A DNA stretch of 64,000 nucleotides from Venatoribacter cucullus (lineage in GTDB: Bacteria; Pseudomonadota; Gammaproteobacteria; Pseudomonadales; Oceanobacteraceae), in the NCBI RefSeq assembly GCF_016132445.1, contig NZ_CP046056.1, positions 62,001-126,000 of the forward strand, read 5' to 3'. The notes under the pieces were generated by a model. It worked only from the letters and a program-made list of their open reading frames with translations. It searched no databases and had not been told where the DNA came from. Positions 1-10,552 of this stretch are shown piece by piece (position 1 is the first letter of the stretch; every line of letters begins with the position of its first letter). A program made the translations under genes and the position numbers.

Positions 1-1
1 C

Positions 2-1264
2 GGTGCTAAACCGGAAAACCTGTCGCTGCTGAAAAAAGACTTCCCCACGTTAAAAGTGGTGAAGCTGGAGCAGAATTACCGCTCCACCGGCCTGATTCTG
101 AACGCGGCTAACCGCGTGATTGATAACAACCCGCACGAGTTTGAAAAGAAACTCTGGTCCGACATGGGCTACGGCGACCCGATCAAAATTCTGAAATGCC
201 GCAACGACGAAGTGGAAGCCGAGCGCATCGCCACCGAAATTGTCGAACGCCGTCTGCGCTATGGCTGCGGCTATCGCGACTTTGCCGTGCTGTACCGCGG
301 CAATCATCAGTCGCGCGCCATCGAAATGAAGCTGCAGGCCTATCAGGTACCGTACAAGCTCAGCGGCGGACAGTCGTTTTTTGGCCGCAACGAAATCAAA
401 GACATCATGGGTTACCTGCGGCTGATTATTAACCCGGCCGACGACGCCGCGTTTCTGCGCATCATCAATACGCCGCGCCGGGAAATCGGCCCCAGCACCA
501 TTGAAAAACTGGGCGAGTACGCCGCCATGCGCGGCACCTCGATGCTGGCGGCGGTGGAGGAAATGGGGCTGGAGCAGCAGCTGATGCCGAAGGCGCTGGA
601 TCGCCTGCGCCGCTTCCGCCACTGGCTGGATGGCATTACCCGCAACGCCTACACCGATGACCCGGTAGCGGCGGTGAAGGAAATGATCACCGACATCGAC
701 TATGAAAGTTATCTGGCGCAAAGCTCCGGCACGCCGAATCAGGCCGAGCGGCGCATGAAAAACGTCTGGTTCCTGGTCGACTCCATCAGCAAGATGATTC
801 AGAAGGCCGACGAGCTGGGCGACGAATGCACCATTGAAGATGCGGTGTCGAAACTGATTCTGCGCGACATGCTGGAAAATCAGGAACAGGAAGACGAATC
901 CGATCAGGTGCAGCTGATGACTCTGCACGCCTCCAAAGGTCTGGAGTTTCCGCACGTCTACATCATGGGCATGGAAGAAGAGCTGATGCCGCACCGCAAC
1001 AGCATTGAAGCCGACACCATCGAAGAAGAACGGCGCTTAATGTATGTGGGCATTACCCGCGCCAAGCGCACCTTAACCCTCACTTACGCCGGTAAGCGCC
1101 GCCAGTTCGGCGAAGCCATGGACACCACGCACTCGCGCTTCCTCGACGAACTGCCGCCGGACGATGTGGTGTGGGAAGGCAAAACCGAAGTGTCGGTGGA
1201 AGAGCAGAAGCAGCGCGGCAAAGAGACGTTAAGCAGCCTGAAAAATATGCTGGCCGATTTCTGA
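2..1264 (+). CDS. rep: ATP-dependent DNA helicase Rep (C-terminal part, cut by window edge)
   Basis: UvrD/Rep superfamily 1 helicase that helps replication forks past obstacles. The reading frame is open from base 2, so the N-terminal Walker A half lies outside the window. What remains begins just before the KLEQNYRS motif (motif IV region) and contains TLHASKGLEFPHV (motif V) and EEERRLMYVGITRAK (motif VI). These are the strongest identifiers and agree with Rep rather than UvrD, as does the end at about 420 residues with a short polar tail. The stop is TGA at 1262-1264. No operon partner is visible, because the next gene starts about 190 bp downstream behind its own leader. Identification as Rep is confident, and the 5' truncation is only due to the window. 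Confidence 0.95.
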   Translation, partial: GAKPENLSLLKKDFPTLKVVKLEQNYRSTGLILNAANRVIDNNPHEFEKKLWSDMGYGDPIKILKCRNDEVEAERIATEIVERRLRYGCGYRDFAVLYRGNHQSRAIEMKLQAYQVPYKLSGGQSFFGRNEIKDIMGYLRLIINPADDAAFLRIINTPRREIGPSTIEKLGEYAAMRGTSMLAAVEEMGLEQQLMPKALDRLRRFRHWLDGITRNAYTDDPVAAVKEMITDIDYESYLAQSSGTPNQAERRMKNVWFLVDSISKMIQKADELGDECTIEDAVSKLILRDMLENQEQEDESDQVQLMTLHASKGLEFPHVYIMGMEEELMPHRNSIEADTIEEERRLMYVGITRAKRTLTLTYAGKRRQFGEAMDTTHSRFLDELPPDDVVWEGKTEVSVEEQKQRGKETLSSLKNMLADF

Positions 1265-1456
1265 GTTACCCGCAGCCTGCACCCGCGCTCAACAGCGCTT
1301 GCCGCTGGCATTTTCTGGCGCAGCTGCTTTGCTGTTAAGACAACGGCAACGCCCATCCGGTTAAACATCGTTACATTCTGCTGGTATTCAGTCCGGGCTT
1401 TTTTTGCTTAGATGCGCCACTTTATGACCGGATGGTCAGTTTTTACGGGTAATCTT

Positions 1457-2620
1457 ATGCAACGACTTGCAACGCTTACAGGCCAGAGCGCGCTTATGCT
1501 GGCGCTGCTGACCCCGCTGGCAGTACAGGCCGTGGATCAGACCCTGGATGAGCGCGTCAGTGCGCTGGAAGATCTGCGCATCAGTGGCAGTGTGCGCTTG
1601 AATTACACCGTGCAGGACTGGAATGACGCTCAGACCGACCGGGGCGGCGATTTCCGCTTTAATGCGCTGACACTGGGCATTGATACCCTGCACCGCGCCG
1701 TGCGGTTATCGGCCCAGTACCGCTGGTACGATGCCGCCAACGGCGCCATGGTTCACCATGCTTACTTTGCCACCGACCTGACCGAACAGACCGAAATTCA
1801 GGTCGGCATCACCAAGGTGCCCTTTGGCATTCTGCCCTACGAATCGCACAGTTACTGGAGCGATGCCAGCCTGTATCTGGGCTTTAACGATGATTACGAC
1901 AGCGGCGTAAAAGTGCTGACCAAAGCGGGCCGCTGGGATCTGCAGGCGGCCTATTTTGCCAGTGGTGATGCCTCGCCCACCGATCCGCAACGTTTTTCGT
2001 TTGATGTGGTGTCGGACACCAATAATGGCCCACAGCAGAATCAGGAAACCCATCAGCTGAACCTGCGGGCGGCCTACGCACTGCAGGAGCGGGCGGAAGC
2101 CGGGGTATCCGTGCAATACGGTGGCTTATACAACCAGACCACCCGGGGAATGGGCTCAGTAGCGGCAGCGGCACTGCATTACACCGCCAGTTATGGCCGT
2201 TTCGGGGTGGAAACCCAGCTGATGCGCTATATCTACAGTGCGGAAAACCCGGCCGGCGTCAGCCGTTCGTCGGTACAGCTGGGTGGTTTTGGTGCTACCT
2301 ATCTGGCCGCGGCCAAAGCCAATATGGTGGTGTTTAACCTCAGCTATGATCTGCCCTGGGAGGGCGGCATTGTGGATCAGGTGCGGTTGTATAACGACTG
2401 GAACCGGGTTTACAAAGACCATGCCGGCTTCAGTGATTCCGAGATCAACACGCTGGGCATCATGGTGGTGACCGGCGAGCTGTACACCAACTTCGATATT
2501 ACCAGCGCCAGGAATGTGCCCTTTATCGGCCCCGGCGACTATAAAACCGCCTTTGCCGCCGGCGACGGTGCGCGCGGCACGGATACCTTTTTCAACATTC
2601 AGCTGGGTTACTATTTTTAA
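1457..2620 (+). CDS. Orphan outer-membrane beta-barrel (porin-like) protein
   Basis: A 387-aa secreted protein of unknown substrate. I chose the ATG at 1457 because it gives a clean signal peptide (MQRLATLTGQ followed by a hydrophobic run ending AVQA). An in-frame ATG at 1412 would put 15 residues before it. After a short helix-like DERVSALEDL segment the protein becomes alternating polar/aromatic strands with short turns and ends in the aromatic pattern LGYYF. A terminal Phe is the usual BAM recognition signal of outer-membrane barrels. The overall layout resembles phosphate-selective or carbohydrate porins, but I recognise no specific family. It converges on the GGDEF-EAL gene with a 4-bp overlap of the two stop codons (2617-2620). 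The role as a barrel is inferred from sequence pattern only. Confidence 0.65.
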   Translation: MQRLATLTGQSALMLALLTPLAVQAVDQTLDERVSALEDLRISGSVRLNYTVQDWNDAQTDRGGDFRFNALTLGIDTLHRAVRLSAQYRWYDAANGAMVHHAYFATDLTEQTEIQVGITKVPFGILPYESHSYWSDASLYLGFNDDYDSGVKVLTKAGRWDLQAAYFASGDASPTDPQRFSFDVVSDTNNGPQQNQETHQLNLRAAYALQERAEAGVSVQYGGLYNQTTRGMGSVAAAALHYTASYGRFGVETQLMRYIYSAENPAGVSRSSVQLGGFGATYLAAAKANMVVFNLSYDLPWEGGIVDQVRLYNDWNRVYKDHAGFSDSEINTLGIMVVTGELYTNFDITSARNVPFIGPGDYKTAFAAGDGARGTDTFFNIQLGYYF

Positions 2621-4776
2621 GCCGGCTGGCTGGCGTTATGGTGCTGCAGGCACCACTGTTCAAAATGCGCCAGCGGCACCGGAGCACTGAATAAGTAACC
2701 CTGATAATGGCTGCAGCCCAGCAACGCCAGATTCTGCTGCTGGCTGCGTTCTTCCACACCCTCGGCGATCACTTCCAGATGCAGCGCCTGCCCCATGGCA
2801 ATAATGGCGCGCACAATGGCCGGGTCGCTGTCGCCACTAAGCAGCCCCTGCACAAAAGAACGGTCAATTTTTAACTGGTCCAGCGGCAGTCGCTGCAGAT
2901 ACTGCAGTGAGGCGTAGCCGGTACCGAAATCATCCAGTGAAAACTGCACGCCCAGCTGTTGCAGTTCCTGCATGCGGGCAATGGTGTCTTCCATATTGTG
3001 CAGCAGGGTGCTTTCGGTCAGCTCCAGCTTCAGGCGGTGTGGGTTAGCGCCGGTGGCGTGCAGAATATCCGCTACCTGCTGCACAAAGCCGGCTTCGCTG
3101 AATTGCCGGGCGCTGACGTTGACCGCCAGGCTCAGTTCCGCCAGCGCCGGATCCTGTTGCCACTGTGCCAGTTGTGCGCAGGCTTGTTCCAGTACCCATT
3201 GGCCGATACCGATAATCAGGCCGGTTTCTTCCGCCAGCGGAATAAAATCCATCGGCGGAATCAGGCCCCGTTGCGGATGTTGCCAGCGCAGCAGCACTTC
3301 GGCGCCATCAACCTTATCGTTATTGCCTACCTGTGGCTGGTAATACAGCACCAGCTCATCGCGTTCAGCCGCCTGGCGCAGCTCCAGCTCCATAAATGCC
3401 CGTTCTTCCAGCCGTTGCTGAATGCCGGCATCGTGGAAGCGGATAATGCCACGGCCCTCGGTTTTGGCCTGATACATCGCCGCTTCGGCAAACTGCAGCG
3501 GTTGCTCTGGCAGTTCCGGCGGTTGCTGGATCATGCTGATGCCAATGCTGGCTGAGATGTACAGGGTAATGTCCTGCAGCTGCACCGGAGCCTGCAGACA
3601 GCCAGCCAGTTCCTTGGCCAGCTGGCGGGCTTGCAGGGCTGCGTCGCGGCTGTTGCCATTTAACCCATCCAGCAGCAGCACAAACTGATCGCCGCCCAGA
3701 CAAGCCAGAGTGCCATGGTCCTGCAACTGCGCCGTAAAGCGGCCGGTTACTTCGGCCAGCAACTGGTCGCCGAACCGGTGACCATGCAGATCGTTAATGG
3801 TTTTGAAACCATCCAGATCCAGCAGCAGCAGTGCTGTCCAGGTGTTGTTTTTTTGCCCCAGCGCCAGCGCATGTTCCAGATGTTCGGCCAGTAAGCGCCG
3901 GTTCGGCAGGCCGGTCACCGGATCATAAAATGCCAGTTCAAAGGCTTTCTGCTCGGCGGCACGTTGGCGCTCAATGGCGTTACGGAACTTCAGCAGGGTA
4001 CCGGCAATGCCGGCCAGTTCTCCCTGACCATGCTGCATGGCTTCAATCTGCGGCAGGGGGATTTCCTGTTGTTCGCTGCGGCTGAGGGTGGTTAAGGCAT
4101 CGGCAATCTGCAGTATTTGCGTGCTGGCCCGGCGTGCGACCAGAAAGGCGACCGAAAACAGCAACAACAGCGATAACAACCCGGTGATCAGCACTTGCCA
4201 CAGAGCGTTATTAACCAGCGCATTCTGCTCAGTCGTGCGCACTTGCGAACGTTCGGCCAGACGGCCGGACACAATGCTGGTGTAGAGCGAAAACTCGCGG
4301 AAGTGGGCGGCGGCCTGGCTGATAAATTCGTCGGCGACCTGCGGATCAACGGCAATGACGTCGGTCGCCATAATCACAGAATGACGATAGGCGCGGAATT
4401 CTTCCTGTAGCTCATGAGCGCTGTTGTGATTGGCGGAAATCATCAGCTCGGAACCGGTCAGTTGCTGCACCAGGCCGTCCAGTTGTTCCAGCTCATCGAC
4501 AATGTTCCGGTGTTGGCGGTACAGCTGCAATTCGTCCAGGTTATCCGCCATGGCGCCGCGTAAGGCGCTGATGGTGGCGTTATGAACTTCGTTGATGCGG
4601 CGCGAAAAATCCGCCATCCGGGCGATCACTTCAAGATCCGCATGCTGGGCGGCGCCGGAGGTGGCGAAGTGCCCCCGAATGTTGTGCAGCGACAGCAACA
4701 CAATGACGGTTGCCAACAGCACCACCGTGACCACAGGTAACAACAACAACAGGCGCAAACGGTGGCTGGCTTTCAT
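2617..4776 (-). CDS. Membrane GGDEF-EAL c-di-GMP protein, degenerate GGDQF
   Basis: A 719-aa inner-membrane protein predicted to make or break cyclic di-GMP. It has a transmembrane helix near residues 7-30, a helical periplasmic domain of about 165 residues, a second helix near 198-220, then GGDEF (about 290-450) and EAL (about 460-715) domains. The GGDEF signature reads GGDQF, so cyclase activity is doubtful. The EAL domain has EVLLRW, DDFGTGYASL and EGVE, which look compatible with phosphodiesterase activity. The start at 4776 is set by an ATGA overlap with the upstream histidine phosphatase stop. A start 24 bp upstream (4800) would run into that gene and seems less likely. The overlap implies translational coupling, so the periplasmic domain and the secreted phosphatase may act together. 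Confidence 0.9.
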   Translation of the reverse strand: MKASHRLRLLLLLPVVTVVLLATVIVLLSLHNIRGHFATSGAAQHADLEVIARMADFSRRINEVHNATISALRGAMADNLDELQLYRQHRNIVDELEQLDGLVQQLTGSELMISANHNSAHELQEEFRAYRHSVIMATDVIAVDPQVADEFISQAAAHFREFSLYTSIVSGRLAERSQVRTTEQNALVNNALWQVLITGLLSLLLLFSVAFLVARRASTQILQIADALTTLSRSEQQEIPLPQIEAMQHGQGELAGIAGTLLKFRNAIERQRAAEQKAFELAFYDPVTGLPNRRLLAEHLEHALALGQKNNTWTALLLLDLDGFKTINDLHGHRFGDQLLAEVTGRFTAQLQDHGTLACLGGDQFVLLLDGLNGNSRDAALQARQLAKELAGCLQAPVQLQDITLYISASIGISMIQQPPELPEQPLQFAEAAMYQAKTEGRGIIRFHDAGIQQRLEERAFMELELRQAAERDELVLYYQPQVGNNDKVDGAEVLLRWQHPQRGLIPPMDFIPLAEETGLIIGIGQWVLEQACAQLAQWQQDPALAELSLAVNVSARQFSEAGFVQQVADILHATGANPHRLKLELTESTLLHNMEDTIARMQELQQLGVQFSLDDFGTGYASLQYLQRLPLDQLKIDRSFVQGLLSGDSDPAIVRAIIAMGQALHLEVIAEGVEERSQQQNLALLGCSHYQGYLFSAPVPLAHFEQWCLQHHNASQPA

Positions 4777-5441
4777 CGCAGCGTATTCTCCGTTTGCCAT
4801 TGTCGCAGCAGCTCTGGCCAGTGTGCCGGTGGAATACTGGCCAGATACTCAAAGCGTCCCTGATCGAGCGGCCGGAACAGAATCAGCGTGCCTTCTTTGG
4901 GTAAATAATCCATCAGCTCCGCGATATTCGGGCCATGGGCAACCACAATGCGGTTAGTACCCATGGGGCTTACCGGTTCCGACAGATGCAAACGGGTGCG
5001 CTCAACGGCGGGTTTGCGCTCGGCGGCAGGCATGGCGGCGGTGTAGCGCAGGTCAATATCGATAGCAATGGCATCGCCAAATACCCGCTGGGCACTTTCC
5101 CGGGCCCGGCAGAACGGACTGCTGATGACGCTTTGGTAGGGAATATTCAGTTGAGTGACATACTGGCCAATGTTATCCAGCGTCTGCCGACCGGCATCGG
5201 TCAGCGGACGCTGACTGCTGCAATCATTCAGATTGACCGGAATCTGGTCTGGGATGCGGGCATCGGTACGGCCATGGCGCATATAGATCACCAGTCCGCC
5301 CTGTTGCAGCAGGGCTATATGCTGCGGGCTGGCGGGTATTTCAATGAAACCGGCGCTGGCCACCCCTGACAGCGTACACGCAAGCAATACAGCAACCTGC
5401 CGGCCAAGACGGAACAGGTATTGGATGGTGTTAACGGTCAT
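4773..5441 (-). CDS. Secreted histidine phosphatase superfamily protein
   Basis: A 222-aa branch-1/2-like histidine phosphatase with an N-terminal hydrophobic segment ending SGVASA, so probably exported to the periplasm. The catalytic histidine motif is VIYMRHGRTD. A second-half motif is ISSPFCRARES, and a late HGPN supplies the second conserved histidine. These features define the phosphoglycerate-mutase-like fold but not the substrate. It is unlikely to be SixA, which is cytoplasmic and shorter. Its stop overlaps the start of the GGDEF-EAL gene by 4 bp, so the two form an operon. The gene upstream is divergent (the hybrid kinase), leaving a shared promoter region of about 220 bp. Confidence 0.8.
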   Translation of the reverse strand: MTVNTIQYLFRLGRQVAVLLACTLSGVASAGFIEIPASPQHIALLQQGGLVIYMRHGRTDARIPDQIPVNLNDCSSQRPLTDAGRQTLDNIGQYVTQLNIPYQSVISSPFCRARESAQRVFGDAIAIDIDLRYTAAMPAAERKPAVERTRLHLSEPVSPMGTNRIVVAHGPNIAELMDYLPKEGTLILFRPLDQGRFEYLASIPPAHWPELLRQWQTENTLR

Positions 5442-5661
5442 AAAGTGTGAACTGCTTCCGCTTCTGACAGGGGTGTAATTAATAGCAGGATGGCAGAAAT
5501 CTACAAGCCATCATTAGTTGTATGGGATTAATTTTCATGCTGGCTGAATGATTGGCATATTGTGTCCAGCAGAAACCGGCGTAAGACTGGTGCCGCGGCA
5601 GTGCGCTACACGAAGCTGTGCTAGTGTTTCAGGCACCGTAAATAAAACCTTGGTGCTGAAC

Positions 5662-8600
5662 GTGCGTCTGCAGAGATCCGGAAATCTGTTAACCGTGTTG
5701 GTGATTCTGTTATTGGCGTTAGCCTGTCTCAGTGTCGGCCTGGCGCTGGTGTTTAACCGCGAGCATCGCGACACCTCGCAACAGATGCACGACGTACTGG
5801 ATTCCCTCAGCCAGCTGCAGGCCGCTACCCACGCTCTGACACAAGCCGTCCACAGCTATGTGGTGACCAACGGCGAAAATTATTACCAGAACTACCTGTA
5901 TGAAAAGACGGTCTCCCGGCGCGCCGAGCTGGCGTTGCAAGAGTTTGTGACGCACAGCCTGAGTAGCGGGGAAATGAATCTGCTGCTGATCATCAAACAG
6001 CAAGCCCAGCAAGCTGAGCATCTGGAGATGGACGCGTTACTGGCGGCCCGGGAAGGACATTGGGAGCAGGCGGTGCAGCTGTTGTTCGGCGCAGAATACC
6101 AGCGCGCTTCGACCGCAACGGTCGGCGCCTTACAGGAATTACAAACGTCCGTGCGCAATAGTACCGAGCAGCGCGTCAGCGTACTGGAATACCGCTCTCA
6201 GGTTGCCGGAACCGTGGCCCTGGTGCTGGTACTGATCAGTCTGCTGCTGGTGTTGCTGGTACTGCGCGGGTTCTTTTTTAAGCGGGTACTCAGCCCGGTA
6301 CTGCAACTGACCGGTGCCGTTCATCGCGGCGCCTGGGAAGAAGCCAGTGAGCATTCGGCGCAGCGTAATGATCCGGAAGAAATCCAGGAACTGGCCAGTG
6401 CTATCCGCCATACCGGTACGGTATTGCAGCAACTGGAAGCCGAGCGGCAGCGTTTCAGTGATGCCGAACGCTGGTACCGGCAAATTATTGAATTTGCGCC
6501 GGATGGCATGCTGGTGGTGGATGATCAGGGTGTGGTTGTTATTGCCAACCCCAAAGCCCATCAGCAATTTGGTTATCAGCCGGGCCGCCTGATTGGCCTG
6601 CGGGTAGAAGAACTGATGCCGGCTGCCGCGCGTGAACGCCATGTGCAGTACCGTGAAGCCTTTATGCGCAGTAATGCCCAGCGGGCCATGGACAGCGTAA
6701 ATGGCGAGTTCCGTGCGCTGCACGCCGATGGTCATGAGTTTCCGGTGGAGCTGGGGCTTACCCGTTTGCCGCAGATTGCTGATCGGCTTGAATCTACCTG
6801 TGTCACGGTGCGAGATATCACCGAGCGAAAACAATACGAGCACACCATTGCCGACCAGCTGGAGTTTCAGCGGGTACTGCTGGATACCCTGCCGTATCCG
6901 GTGTTTTTCAAAGACAGCGATGCCCGTTATCTCGGGTTTAACCAGGCCTTTCTGGAGTTTTTTGGCGTCGAACGAGAGTCGCTGATTGGTAAAACCGTAC
7001 TGCAGTTTATTGCCTTGCCGGCGCAGGAGCGGGTGGAATATCAGGAAGCCAACGAACGTGTTCTGCAACACGGCGGTACCTATATGGCCGAAATGCAGAT
7101 TCCGGATGCCACCGGCGTGGTGCACCCGGTGCTCTATTCTCTGGCCAGCTATTCCGGTAGCGATGGCCGTATCGCCGGTGTGGTCGGCACCCTTATTGAT
7201 ATTGCTGCGCAAAAAGAAGCGCAACGCGCCCAGGAAGAAGCGCGGGCGCTGGCCGAAGACGCCACCCGCCTGAAGTCAGACTTCCTTGCCAATATGAGCC
7301 ATGAAATCCGTACCCCGATGAATGTGATTATGGGGATGGCGCATCTGGCATTGAGTACCGGGCTGGATAAGCGCCAGCGCAACTACGTGGAAAAAATCAG
7401 CACTGCGGCGCAGGGGTTGCTGGGCATTATTAACGACATTCTGGATTTCTCGAAAATCGAAGCGGGCAAAATGCATTTTGAACGGGTCGATTTCCTGCTT
7501 GAAGACGTACTCAGTGGCCTGGTGGATCTGGCCATGTTGCGGGCACAGGAAAAAGACCTGGAACTGTTGTTCGATATTAATTCCGAGGTGCCGACCGGGC
7601 TGATCGGTGATCCGCTGCGCCTGAGTCAGATTCTGAATAACCTGCTCAGCAACGCCATTAAGTTCACCCAACGTGGTGAAATCCGCCTGTCGATCAGTAC
7701 CGAGCAGCGGCAGGACAGTCAGGCCTGGTTGCGGTTTGATGTTACCGATACCGGTATTGGTATGAATGAACAACAGCTGCAGCAGTTGTTTCAGGCCTTT
7801 ACCCAGGCCGATTCGTCTACCTCGCGGCAGTTTGGTGGTACCGGGCTGGGGTTGGCCATCAGCAAGCGGCTGGTGGATTTAATGGGCGGTGAAATCGGTG
7901 TGGATTCGGAACCCGGTATCGGCAGCACCTTCTGGTTCCGGGTACCTCTGGGTGTGCAGGAGCGGCAGCGCGAGCTGCAGGTTGACGATAAAGACCTGAC
8001 CGATATCCGCATTCTGGTGGTGGACGACAACGCCAGTGCCCGGGAGATTTTCCAGACCATGCTGCAGTCGCTGCATTTTAGTGCCGATGCCGTGGCCGAT
8101 GGCGCGACCGCTCTGCAGCGTCTGCAGGCGGCTTGTGCGCAGGGACAGCCCTATCAGTTGCTGCTGCTGGACTGGATGATGCCGGGCATGGATGGGGTAA
8201 ATCTGCTGCAACAGCTGATGACGGCTCTGCCCGCCGAACAGCGCCCCCGAATTGTGATGGCGACCGCCTACAGCCGTGATGACCTGCTGGAACAGCTGCA
8301 GGATTTACCCGTGGCGGCGGTGCTGGAAAAACCCGTAACCCCATCCGGTTTGCTGGACGGTATTCTGCAGGCCTTTGGTCGTGACGGCGTGCGCCGTACC
8401 CGTAAACGTCAGCGCGCCGACCAGTCGGCCGGCGCCCGCGCGGCCCTGCGTGGCAGTCACATTCTGCTGGTGGAAGATAACGAGCTGAATCAGGAAATGA
8501 CGGTGGAAATTCTGGCCCAGGCCGGCATTCATACTGACGTTGCCAATAATGGTGCTGAAGCCTTATCGCTGGTGGCGCAGCGTCCGTATGACGCCGTACT

Positions 8601-9471
8601 GATGGATTGTCAGATGCCGGTGATGGATGGTTACGAAGCCACCCGGCGTATCCGTGCCCAGGAACGTTTCCGCTCGTTGCCCATTCTGGCCATGACCGCC
8701 AATGCCATGGAGGCCGATAAAGAGCGCTGCCGCGAAGCGGGCATGGATGACCATATTACCAAGCCGCTGGATGTGCAGCAGCTGTTTATGACGCTGCAGC
8801 GCTGGATCCGTAACCCAGCGGCGGCGGTCACACCGGCGCTGCCGGTTATTGATGACGCGCCGTTGCCTCATATCGCCGGATTACAGCTGGAGGTCGCCTT
8901 ACAGCGTCTGGGTGGTAACCGTGTTTTGTTGCGCAAATTGCTGCAACGCTTCCACGACAGTCAGGCGGGTGTGGCGGCGCAGATCCGCAGCGCGCTGGCC
9001 AGGGCCGAACAGGAAGAAGCGGTGCGCCTGGCGCACACACTGAAAGGGCTGGCCGGTAATATTGGTGCGCATGACCTGATGCATCTGGCGGCCGAACTGG
9101 AAGCCGCCTTGCGGCATCAGCAACAGGATCAGGTTCCCGCCACGCTGGCAGCCGTAGAAACCGGTGTTGCGGAGCTTATCTCGGCTTTGCAGATGCATCA
9201 GGTTGCCGCCGCCGCCGATGTTAACAGCCCGTCAGGTGTGGTTGTTCCGGCATCTGTGACTAACGGCTTGCGGGAGCTGCAACGGTTGCTGGCCGATGAC
9301 GATGGGGCCGCCGGTGAACAGTTAGCGGCGTTGATGCCGCAGCTGGAACAGGGCGGGCTGGCTGAGTTCGCGGCGGCACTGCAACAGGCTGTTGATCGTT
9401 ATGACTATGATCAGGCCTTACAGCAGCTGCAGCGGATACTGGGGTCTGATACGACCGGAGGTGAAGAATGA
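5662..9471 (+). CDS. Hybrid sensor histidine kinase (PAS-PAS-HisKA-HATPase-REC-REC-Hpt)
   Basis: A 1269-aa phosphorelay kinase. Two membrane helices (about residues 6-28 and 172-195) enclose a helical periplasmic sensor of about 145 residues. HAMP-like and two PAS domains follow. HisKA has the autophosphorylated His near residue 547 in [11 protein letters not shown]. The HATPase has [10 protein letters not shown] and [12 protein letters not shown]1 has Asp near 837 ([12 protein letters not shown]), REC2 has Asp near 982 ([12 protein letters not shown]), and a C-terminal Hpt has His near 1125 ([11 protein letters not shown]). The frame stays open upstream to an ATG at 5548, but that would add an unlikely Cys-rich leader. 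The GTG at 5662 directly before the hydrophobic N terminus is more plausible, though its ribosome site is weak. It overlaps the HD-GYP regulator by 4 bp, like an RpfC/RpfG pair. Confidence 0.92.
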   Translation: MRLQRSGNLLTVLVILLLALACLSVGLALVFNREHRDTSQQMHDVLDSLSQLQAATHALTQAVHSYVVTNGENYYQNYLYEKTVSRRAELALQEFVTHSLSSGEMNLLLIIKQQAQQAEHLEMDALLAAREGHWEQAVQLLFGAEYQRASTATVGALQELQTSVRNSTEQRVSVLEYRSQVAGTVALVLVLISLLLVLLVLRGFFFKRVLSPVLQLTGAVHRGAWEEASEHSAQRNDPEEIQELASAIRHTGTVLQQLEAERQRFSDAERWYRQIIEFAPDGMLVVDDQGVVVIANPKAHQQFGYQPGRLIGLRVEELMPAAARERHVQYREAFMRSNAQRAMDSVNGEFRALHADGHEFPVELGLTRLPQIADRLESTCVTVRDITERKQYEHTIADQLEFQRVLLDTLPYPVFFKDSDARYLGFNQAFLEFFGVERESLIGKTVLQFIALPAQERVEYQEANERVLQHGGTYMAEMQIPDATGVVHPVLYSLASYSGSDGRIAGVVGTLIDIAAQKEAQRAQEEARALAEDATRLKSDFLANMSHEIRTPMNVIMGMAHLALSTGLDKRQRNYVEKISTAAQGLLGIINDILDFSKIEAGKMHFERVDFLLEDVLSGLVDLAMLRAQEKDLELLFDINSEVPTGLIGDPLRLSQILNNLLSNAIKFTQRGEIRLSISTEQRQDSQAWLRFDVTDTGIGMNEQQLQQLFQAFTQADSSTSRQFGGTGLGLAISKRLVDLMGGEIGVDSEPGIGSTFWFRVPLGVQERQRELQVDDKDLTDIRILVVDDNASAREIFQTMLQSLHFSADAVADGATALQRLQAACAQGQPYQLLLLDWMMPGMDGVNLLQQLMTALPAEQRPRIVMATAYSRDDLLEQLQDLPVAAVLEKPVTPSGLLDGILQAFGRDGVRRTRKRQRADQSAGARAALRGSHILLVEDNELNQEMTVEILAQAGIHTDVANNGAEALSLVAQRPYDAVLMDCQMPVMDGYEATRRIRAQERFRSLPILAMTANAMEADKERCREAGMDDHITKPLDVQQLFMTLQRWIRNPAAAVTPALPVIDDAPLPHIAGLQLEVALQRLGGNRVLLRKLLQRFHDSQAGVAAQIRSALARAEQEEAVRLAHTLKGLAGNIGAHDLMHLAAELEAALRHQQQDQVPATLAAVETGVAELISALQMHQVAAAADVNSPSGVVVPASVTNGLRELQRLLADDDGAAGEQLAALMPQLEQGGLAEFAAALQQAVDRYDYDQALQQLQRILGSDTTGGEE

Positions 9472-10529
9472 CGGACCATTCTGCTGATCATTCTGCGGAC
9501 CATCGCCACACCATCCTGCTGGTGGATGACGTGGCCGAAAACCTGGATATTCTGAACGCCGTGCTGCGCCCGCATTACCATACCCGGGTGGCGCTGAACG
9601 GCGACAAAGCACTGAGCATTGCTCACAACCACCCGCCGGACCTGATTTTGCTGGATATCATGATGCCGGGCCTGTCCGGTTATGACGTCTGCGCACGGCT
9701 GAAAGCCAACCCGGATACCCGCGATATTCCGGTGATCTTTATCACCGCCATGAGTGAAGTGGAAGATGAACAGCACGGCCTGGCGCTGGGGGCGGTGGAT
9801 TACATCACCAAACCCATCAGTCCGCCGCTGGTGTTGTCCCGGGTAAAAACCCATCTGGCTCTGTACGACCAGCACCGCGAACTGATGCGGCTGGTGCAGG
9901 AGCGCACGGCGCAGCTTTATGGCACGCGCCAGCAGATTATTTACCGGCTGGGCCGGGCGGCGGAATTCCGTGACAACGAAACCGGCAACCACATCCTGCG
10001 CATGAGCCATTTCTGCCGACTGATCGCTCGCGAAGCCGGCCTGGGTGAGGCCTCGGTGGAATTATTGTTTAACGCCGCCCCCATGCACGATGTTGGCAAA
10101 ATCGGTATTCCCGACCGCATCCTGCTGAAACCCGGCAAACTGGATGCCGATGAGTGGGCCTTTATGCAGAAACACAGTGAAATCGGCGCCGAGATTATCG
10201 GCGAGCACGACGATGAACTGCTGCAAATGGCGCGTCTTATTGCGCTGCACCATCACGAAAAATGGGACGGCAGCGGTTATCCGGCCGGGCTGGCCGGGGA
10301 GAATATTCCACTGCCGGCGCGCATCGTGGCGCTGGCCGATGTGTTTGATGCCCTGACCAGCGAACGCCCTTACAAACCGGCCTGGCCGCTGGAGCGTGCG
10401 GTCGTTTTTATTGAGGAGCACAGCGGTACCCATTTTGACCCCGGTCTGTTGCCGGCTTTCCATAACGCACTGCCGCAAATGCTGGAAATCCGCGCGCAGT
10501 TTGCCGACCAGCCGCATCCGGAGGGTTAA
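9468..10529 (+). CDS. Response regulator with HD-GYP phosphodiesterase domain (RpfG-like)
   Basis: A 353-aa soluble regulator: an N-terminal receiver domain (ILLVDDVAENLDIL, phospho-acceptor Asp in LILLDIMMPG, Lys in YITKPI), then an HD-GYP domain with MHDVGKIGIPDRIL, the HHEKWDGSGYP signature and ALADVFDALTSERPYK. HD-GYP proteins hydrolyse c-di-GMP to pGpG or GMP, and the metal ligands appear intact. The ATG overlaps the TGA of the hybrid kinase (ATGA), so the kinase is almost certainly its partner. The N terminus carries a short repeated Asp-His-Ser-Ala pattern, which is unusual and of unknown meaning. No rpfF-like synthase is present nearby, so a DSF signal is not implied. Confidence 0.93.
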   Translation: MTDHSADHSADHRHTILLVDDVAENLDILNAVLRPHYHTRVALNGDKALSIAHNHPPDLILLDIMMPGLSGYDVCARLKANPDTRDIPVIFITAMSEVEDEQHGLALGAVDYITKPISPPLVLSRVKTHLALYDQHRELMRLVQERTAQLYGTRQQIIYRLGRAAEFRDNETGNHILRMSHFCRLIAREAGLGEASVELLFNAAPMHDVGKIGIPDRILLKPGKLDADEWAFMQKHSEIGAEIIGEHDDELLQMARLIALHHHEKWDGSGYPAGLAGENIPLPARIVALADVFDALTSERPYKPAWPLERAVVFIEEHSGTHFDPGLLPAFHNALPQMLEIRAQFADQPHPEG

Positions 10530-10539
10530 CCTCCGGATG
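10513..10539. terminator. Perfect inverted repeat overlapping a stop codon, probable bidirectional terminator
   Basis: An 11-bp perfect stem (GCATCCGGAGG / CCTCCGGATGC) with loop GTTAA, where the TAA is the stop codon of the HD-GYP gene. It lies between that gene and the converging beta-barrel gene ending at 10553. There is no T-run, so termination may not be intrinsic on either strand. Confidence 0.5.
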
Positions 10540-10552
10540 CCGGCACTCAGCT

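Noticed and set aside
5548..5661. 38-residue N-terminal extension of the hybrid kinase
   Set aside because: It is Cys-rich and Arg-rich, lacks an SD, and would precede the hydrophobic N terminus. The GTG at 5662 fits better.
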